Below are positions 57,893 through 64,000 of a stretch of DNA of 64,000 nucleotides, piece after piece (within the stretch, counting starts at the first letter, position 1; every line of letters starts with the position of its first letter). Source of the DNA: Amaurobius ferox (Eukaryota; Arthropoda; Arachnida; Araneae; Amaurobiidae); NCBI GenBank assembly GCA_951213105.1, contig OX578135.1, positions 160,323,250 to 160,387,249 of the forward strand. The letters are read 5' to 3'. The notes beneath the pieces were generated by a model that did not search any database, was not told the origin of the DNA, and saw only the letters and a list, made by a program, of their open reading frames with translations. The position numbers and the translations under genes were made by a program.

Positions 57893-59228
57893 ACTTTATC
57901 CTACGTAGTATTGAGAAAGTATTGTTTTCGCGAAAATTTACAATTTCGAGATTTTGATATCAATATATGTTTTAAGACCTTCTGAACACGTTTCTACTAT
58001 TTTTGGAGTGATGTCCGTCTGTCTGTCTGTATGTTTCTTGTGTACATGATAGCGGCTACAAATATTAATGGATTTTCACAAAACTTTATATTTGGCTTTG
58101 TTATAAAAAATATATATAGAACTAGATAGAATTTCTTAAATTCGAGCGCAAACTTCGAAATTTATTTGTTATTTCTTTCAGCATCGCAACATAGGACAAA
58201 ATTTGACATAATCACGCATAAAAGGGTTCATTTATAGCTCAATAATGAGACTTTATAGTTTCAATCATTGTAAAAAATAGCTGCGATACAAGTCTTGTGT
58301 TCGTGACGTCATTAGCCCCCTCGGAGGCAAGCTATCTGCCTCCCAGGAGGCACATTGTCAAGTATTGTATTAATCGAAAGATTTTTTCAAGTCCTTTAAA
58401 GTTAGGGATAACACGCTATAATTGTAATCATTTGGATTCATGATACCAATTTTTCAAATATTTTCTCGTAAAATTTGAAAAAAAAAAAATCTGATGTGGG
58501 CAACACATGACTTTCCTTACATAATGCAAAGAATTTACTACTTTTACAGTAAAAAAATAGGTTTTTCTTATAGTAAATACAAGATATTGAATTTTCGACA
58601 ATTAGTCGTCATTTTGATTGATTTAGCGTCATTTTTATCCATTTGGCGAGATTTTCGTTCATTTGGCAACATTTCAAAAAATCGCCAAGTTGGCGACATT
58701 CCGCCAAATTCGTCGCCAAAATCTCGCCAAACGTTATGGACGAAGAAATAAGTTATTCTTATAGCAGATAAATGACTATTGGCTTTCAAATACAAAAGTA
58801 TTACTCAAAGTATCATTTTTCATGAATGGAACGAGCTAGTTCCACGAGAATGATGTCACCAAATTGATCGCATGACATTACATATGAAAAGTGAACATGT
58901 TTTTCAACAGTTAATATTTTTTGAATTTATGTGATTTTTTGATAAATTTATTTGAAAAATGTGCAATATCTCGAGAACGGTTCATGCTAGCGTTCTAAAG
59001 TTTATGTCATTCGTTTTCAAAGGAAAAATTACATAAGAAATGTTTATTTGCGTAACTTTATTAAAGTTTTTGATTTTTTGATAATTTTTTCAAAATTTCA
59101 CTCAAAATGTAGGGGGGTTCTGAATATTCGATTGCGTTTAAAAACAATAGACTTCTAGTATTCACGGATTGTGATTTTTGTACCAAAGTTCATTCGAATC
59201 GCTCCATTCGTTCGTGAGATATCGTCTC

Positions 59229-59260
<32 letters not shown>

Positions 59261-59499
59261 CACACACACACACGCACACGCAGAGAGAGAGAGATAGACA
59301 GAGAGACATCACCTCAAAAACGTTCAATTCGTGTTTAGGGATGCTTGAAACTTGATCTCCCGTCGAAAACTCGAATTCGAATTTGCGACCCCGTCACAAT
59401 ACTTTCCTTATACATTATGTATATAAGGACAGTAAAAACGAAGTCGGTAAAAATGGATTCTGATATGAGAAAGTCGAGTTGAGCCACTCTCTAGTTAAT
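57893..59499 (+). mobile_element. Helentron-like element, family C copy 3, split by B2
   Basis: The 5' end ACTTTATCCTACGTAGTATT GAGAAAGTATTG is a hairpin. TTTCTACTATTTTTGGAGTG and (GTCT)n follow. Interruption begins after AAAATTTGAAAAAAAAAAAA (58488). The family C 3' end resumes at about 59455 with GATATGAGAAAGTCGAGTTG AGCCAC. So B2 inserted into an existing C element. Confidence 0.75.
58489..59434 (-). mobile_element. Helentron-like element, family B copy 2, nested in C3
   Basis: It matches B1 throughout. The minus-strand 5' end at 59434 is TACTGTCCTTATATACATAA folding on TATAAGGAAAGTATTG. The (CA)n/(GA)n tract is at 59228-59306, and TGTGTTGCCCACATCAGATT is the 3' end. The flanks are A-rich on one side, as for insertion into a T/A run. 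Confidence 0.75.
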
Positions 59500-59972
59500 G
59501 TTCTGTAATATTATCACGACGCTCACAAAAACGAAATAAAAAGGAATTACAATGTGTGCCGTAGCACTCGAGGAAAAAGAAAATTTGCGAATTTCGGGTC
59601 GGCTTGTTTTTTTCTTCCAATGTTGACGGACTTGCAACCTACACTACTGAACCCATTTTAATCAATGTTGGCTCTTTTTTTATGTTCTGGTGGGAGGTAC
59701 ATACTTCTCTTTTGAAACCTGAAGATAAATTTGATTTAGAATTGTAAGAATTGAAAAAACAGGATTAAATGATACTCGGCGGTAAAGTAAAATTTGCAAT
59801 GCCAGCTATATTATTATTGTGTAATCCTGTTGATAACTATTTCCACAAAAATATTCAAATTTCATAAAACACCACTTCAGGGTAAAAAAAAACTCCCTCC
59901 AAGTACAAAACACAAAAATCTCCTTCCAAATCTCAAAATAGTTTGGGGCACAGGAGCAGCATTTTCAAGTTC
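59500..59972. other. No gene seen
   Basis: Unassigned AT-rich DNA. Confidence 0.5.
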
Positions 59973-60364
59973 AGGGGAACTGCCTAATATTTTCCAGTCT
60001 AGGGGAACTGCCTAATATTTTCCAGTCTAGGGAAACTGCCTAATATTTTCCAGTCTAGGGGAACTGCCTAATATTTTCCAGTCTAGGGGAACTGCCTAAT
60101 ATTTTCCAGTCTAGGGGAACTGCCTAATATTTTCCAGTCTGGGGGAACTGCCTAATATTTTCCAGTCTAGGGGAACTGCCTAATATTTTCCAGTCTGGGG
60201 GAACTGCCTAATATTTTCCAGTCTAGGGGAACTGCCTAATATTTTCCAGTCTGGGGGAACTGCCTAATATTTTCCAGTCTAGGGGAACTGCCTAATATTT
60301 TCCAGTTTAGGGGAACTGCCTAATATTTTCCAGTCTAGGGGAACTGCCTAATATTTTCCAGTCT
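59973..60364. repeat. 28-bp minisatellite, 14 copies
   Basis: The unit AGGGGAACTGCCTAATATTT TCCAGTCT is repeated exactly 14 times in 392 bp. Changes are confined almost entirely to one base (AGGGG/GGGGG), one GGGAAA and one TTTAGG. This low divergence makes it the youngest array in the window. Confidence 0.97.
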
Positions 60365-61815
60365 AGGTACACTGCCACTGCCGATGGATTCAAACCCTCC
60401 TTCCAATCACACATAGTTAATTTATGTTGTACTCAATTAAAAATTGACTACAACTAAAAGAGATACGTCTGATTTGAAGGAGGGTTAGGTTCCAAGGAAT
60501 TCGAAGGAGGATTAGGTTTCCAAGGAATTCGAAGGAGGGTTAGGTTCTAAGGAATTCGAAGGAGAGAAGTGTACGACTTGAAAGTGCAGCTCCGGTTTTA
60601 CATATATTTGGCGCAAACAATTTTCAGATTTCATTGTTGTTTTGGAAAGAGATTTTTGTTTTTTGTACTTGGCGAGGATTTTTTTTACCATGAAGCAATA
60701 TTTTTTGTGAGATTTCAATTTATTTAATTTCAATGTTAATTAAATGCAAAAATCATTGTATCTTTTTTTATCTTGTACATCATTAATCACTGTGAAAGAA
60801 GTAAAATAATTGCATAATGCAGAGAAAGGCATGTACTGCCCCCATCATATGCTTTACTTATTGATAATTGATAACGTAATATTCCTCGAAAACTCGGAAA
60901 AAAAACTACCATTCACATTTAACTTCTCTATCTTGCCTCTGGGAACGGTCGGTCCAGAAGAGAAATTATGTGCTTTGCGCGTCAGGGTTATTTCTTACAA
61001 AGGTCAAAAGAGCATGTCAGAACTCTGAAACGCGCTTTCTTACTTCAGTATCAACAAGACCGCTCTTATAAGGAAAGTTCACAAAAGAGATTGTCCGATA
61101 ATTTATCTGCACTTGAGCGCGCGTTATTGGCGGCGCTTTTTGCGTAGGTAAGGACGTGAACACGGTTTGAATGTCCGTTTTCCTGAAATATTGGACGTTT
61201 CATAACACAAGACGGATGAATATTGCACTTTGCAAACACTAACTTATAGAGTAAAAGAATGAAAAGAAAATCTACTTTTCACAAGACTCGTATAATAATG
61301 TCTTTACAGGGACAGTGGAAAGTTCGACGTGACTGCAGAACGTGTAGGTTTTCAGACAGAGTAAAACTTCCCTCCTCGGCAACCGGTGGGTTTATGCCGA
61401 CTACTAAAGTGTGTGGGGGGGGAGGGGGGAACGGGGGTAATCAGCAACCGAGAGAGGCCACAGCCAGGAGTGCAAGAGTCGGGGGAACCATTCACCGGGC
61501 AGAGCGAACACAACCTACCAAAACTCGACCCCAGTCGCCGACGGGTCTGGAAACAGGTCATAAAGGGCCGTCTCCTCTCCGCCACCTGGAAGCTCTTGCT
61601 TCAAGGCCTAAGGCACGTTAGCACCCAACCCATCCACAGATAAATTTACCCCACAGGAAAAAGGAGAATTAGGGCCACGAGAAAGTCGAGTTTCATACAT
61701 CGCCATCTTTTGACGGGCTTCTTGTGGGCGATAAGTTTTAAGACGAAGGAAGAAAAATATAAAATTTACAAATATGAGTACAGCATTCCTATTAAAACGT
61801 TTTCCGGGTTGACAC
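60365..61815. other. No gene supported; GGAATTCGAAGGAG repeats at 60490-60565; GC-rich patch 61330-61640
   Basis: GGTT(C/T)(C/T)AAGGAATTCGAAGG recurs three times at 60487-60565. The 61330-61640 patch is GC-rich and open on both strands, with a Gly-rich run from a poly(G) tract. Its composition explains the open frames, and no domain is recognisable. Confidence 0.45.
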
Positions 61816-61975
61816 CAGGGCCTCCAATAGGGGAGGGGGGGGGCAAAAGGATGCATTGCATAAGAGCCGGGGCCGCATAAACAGTTTATTTTTTAAAAAT
61901 CAATAACTTGGTAAGTAAAGGGAAGTGGGATCTATTCATTGCTGCATAGGCCCTAAAATTCTGTCGGTAGCCCTG
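61816..61975. mobile_element. Possible small hAT-like MITE
   Basis: CAGGGCCTCC at the left and the inverse of CAGGGCTACC at the right are hAT-like ends enclosing 160 bp. The 8-bp flanks do not match, so this is a weak call. Confidence 0.35.
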
Positions 61976-63010
61976 CCTCTGATCTAGTTGAAGTATGCCT
62001 AAGCCCGAAGACCAAATCCGAGCCAAATTAAGACAGATTTCTCTAAGTTTTGACCGAGCCTGTTAGGTCATGGTCAATGTCTTGAAAAGTTGTAAAACAA
62101 TTAAATGTAATATGCAACATACTTTTGAATATTTCGTAAACCGAAGTAAAAGAAAAACAGCTTTTAACTTAATTTCAACCACAAAGATGGCACGCACTCA
62201 TGGTTTTGGCACATTTGTATAAACTTTTCAAACTGGGTCAGGTCGAGTCGAGTCCCTTCGACTTCGAGTCGGGCCATCTTTGAACACTACATTTTAAAAT
62301 TCCGATTCTATTGGTGACAACGGATGAAGTCCTCTCTCGGGGATTGGACTCTGATTCTATTGAAACTGATAAAGTTATAAAATTTCTGGCCGTTGCAGCC
62401 ACAGTACTGTGGCTGCAGCTAAATAATTGTGAATGAAAGTTGAGAACGAAAGGGCACAAAGGAACCTAAAGCTTTCCTAAGAACGAAAAATTAAATATGC
62501 AGTTGAGTGGAACATAACGGAGCTCACATTGCCATTTCTAAGAACTTAAAATATAATGAAAATAAAACAATAAGGAATAATAGATCAATTTAACAATTGA
62601 ATAAATATAGAAAACAGTTATGCCAAAATACCGTTATTTTCTTATTAATACCTGAATTAAAATACCGACAAAATTTGGCTGGTAGTGGTTGGGTAGAATC
62701 AGTATAGTATACAGATTCTATCTATTCATATAAATATGTCCCGTTCCTTGGAAAGTCGTAGGGAAGCCTTGCACTAGCCCAGTGGTCTTCAACCCGCGAC
62801 CCGACAATTAACTTTTAGGAAAATTTCCTTTTGTAAAACGAAAAAAAAAAGTATGCTTTGACTATATTTTAAGTTAAAAAAAATCATTTTAAAGCAGTTT
62901 TATATACTGCTTTTAGAGTACATATGTGGTAGGAAGTTTCATTGAAGAATTTACAAAATGCATAAGATATTAGAATGTGATATCTAAATCTGATATCAGA
63001 AGAATTTTCA
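61976..63010. other. No gene seen; solitary hAT-like end near 62780
   Basis: CAGTGGTCTTCAACCCGCGA CCC at 62780-62802 resembles a hAT terminal repeat. No inverted partner was found nearby. Confidence 0.4.
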
Positions 63011-63135
63011 GAGTCCACTTCAACGATAAGAGCTTGCAATATTTGTCCCAGTAGCTCAACGGTAGAGCGTCAACTGGTCATTTCAGAGATCCAGGATTCG
63101 GTTTCCGATTGGGGCAACAAGGCTCTTTACAAAAT
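63011..63135 (+). mobile_element. tRNA-derived SINE, family S2, copy
   Basis: The leader GAGTCCACTTCAACGATAAG AGCTTGCAAT precedes TCCCAGTAGCTCAACGGTAG AGCG (A-box region) and GGATTCGGTTTCC (B box with changes). GATTGGGGCAACAAGGCTCT TTACAAA follows. A second fragment of the same 3' part, GGTTCCCGGTTGGGGCAGCA AG, lies at 63340-63370. Confidence 0.65.
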
Positions 63136-63461
63136 TCATTTTCTTTTTCATTTTTTCATAAAGCATTAAATTGAGTTTCATCACACAAAATAACAACTGC
63201 TCTGTGTCCTAGCACGAGCCAGACGGTCTGGGCTTTCGACACAAAATAACAGGAATACTTTTTGAAATGACCCCAAATTTGTAAGTTTAATTCAATTTTC
63301 GATTTCACTTGGTGACTGGACGCATTTGCAAATGACGGTTCCCGGTTGGGGCAGCAAGACTCTTTACAAATTCAGAAAATGTTCTGATATCCCATGGATG
63401 TATGCAATGCAATAAGTTAATGCAGTAAAACACGCAAAAATCTCTTCGCTTTTATTTAAAA

Positions 63462-64000
63462 AATCTGATGTGGGCAACACATGACTTTCCTTATATAATG
63501 TAATGAATTTACTACTTTTACAGTAAAAAAATAGGATTTTCTTGTAGTAGATACTAATATTCTTTCCAAGATATTGAATTTTCGACAATTAGTCGTCATT
63601 TTCATTGATTTAGCGTCATTTTTATCCATTTGGCGAGATTTTCGTTAATTTGGCAACATTTCAAAAAAGTCGCCAAGTTGGCGACATTCCGCCAAATTCG
63701 TCGCCAAAATCTCGCCAAGCGTTATGCACTAAGAAATAAATTTTTCTTAAAGCAGATAAATGACTATTGGCGTTCAAATACAAAAGTATTATTCAAAGTA
63801 TCTTTTTTCAAGAATGGAACGAGCTAGATCCACGAGAAGGATGTCACTCAATTTATCGCATGGTATTACATATGAAAAGTAAACATGTTTCTCATTAGGA
63901 AATATTTTTCTTTTTATTTTATATGACTTTTTGATATTTTTTTTAAAAAATGTACAATATCTCGAGAACGGTTCACGTTAGCGTTCTAAAATTTATGTCA
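63462..64000 (-). mobile_element. Helentron-like element, family B copy 3 (runs off the window)
   Basis: It starts with TCTGATGTGGGCAACACATG ACTTTCCTTATATAATG and stays closely similar to B1 and B2 through GGCGAGATTTTCGTTAATTT and ATATCTCGAGAACGGTTCAC. Its 5' end lies beyond 64000. Confidence 0.75.

Noticed and set aside
59973..60364. CRISPR-like array of 28-bp repeats
   Set aside because: There are no spacers; exact tandem period of 28.
61259..61621. 120-residue frame with a Gly run, overlapped by a minus-strand frame
   Set aside because: Open in several frames because of GC-rich composition and poly(G); no domain, no splice context and no repeat support.

Overview
The window looks like repeat-dominated, AT-rich nuclear DNA of an animal, most likely an arthropod and possibly an arachnid. 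The evidence is indirect: Pol III-type SINEs, Tc1/mariner and hAT remnants with animal-type transposases, and elements built like the Helentron-derived (DINE/HINE) repeats of arthropods. I found no convincing host protein-coding gene, no rRNA operon and no functional tRNA. All recognisable coding sequence is decayed transposase.

Layout. 0-2.3 kb: tandem tRNA-like units and an element with long inverted ends. 2.4-8.9 kb: Helentron-like elements (B1; D1 with A4 nested in it) and a TTAA-flanked element. 9.6-10.5 kb: a 26-bp minisatellite of hairpin units. 12-20.7 kb: a 35-bp minisatellite and copies of families A, C and E. 20.7-24.9 kb: SINEs, two D elements facing each other across a TA-rich compound minisatellite, a 5S rRNA-tRNA chimeric SINE, a long hairpin and a hammerhead-like motif. 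27-30.3 kb: a foldback TTAA element, then a SINE inside a MITE inside an A-type element. 31-35.5 kb: hAT-like MITEs, a 240-bp palindrome and two SINEs in tandem. 36-38 kb: TA tracts and a long inverted repeat. 38.8-41.6 kb: a complete hAT element with 16-bp ends and an 8-bp target duplication; its transposase is dead. 43.7-48.3 kb: two Tc1-type elements, one deleted internally and one carrying about 1 kb of unrelated DNA. 49.9-59.5 kb: D3, three A copies, B4 carrying a SINE, and B2 nested in C3. 60 kb: a 28-bp minisatellite. 63-64 kb: a second SINE family and the start of B3.

The main results are two. First, four little-related repeat families (A-D) share one architecture: a terminal ~12-bp CTTT-type motif that forms a hairpin, a (CA/GTCT)n tract, and an inverted copy of the motif just inside the other end. 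Second, a retroposed unit bounded by a 14-bp target duplication has a nearly full-length 5S rRNA joined to a tRNA-derived SINE. Nesting order gives relative ages: SINEs and B/A elements are younger than the C, D and MITE copies they interrupt. Copy boundaries were read by eye and may be off by tens of bases where no terminal motif is preserved.
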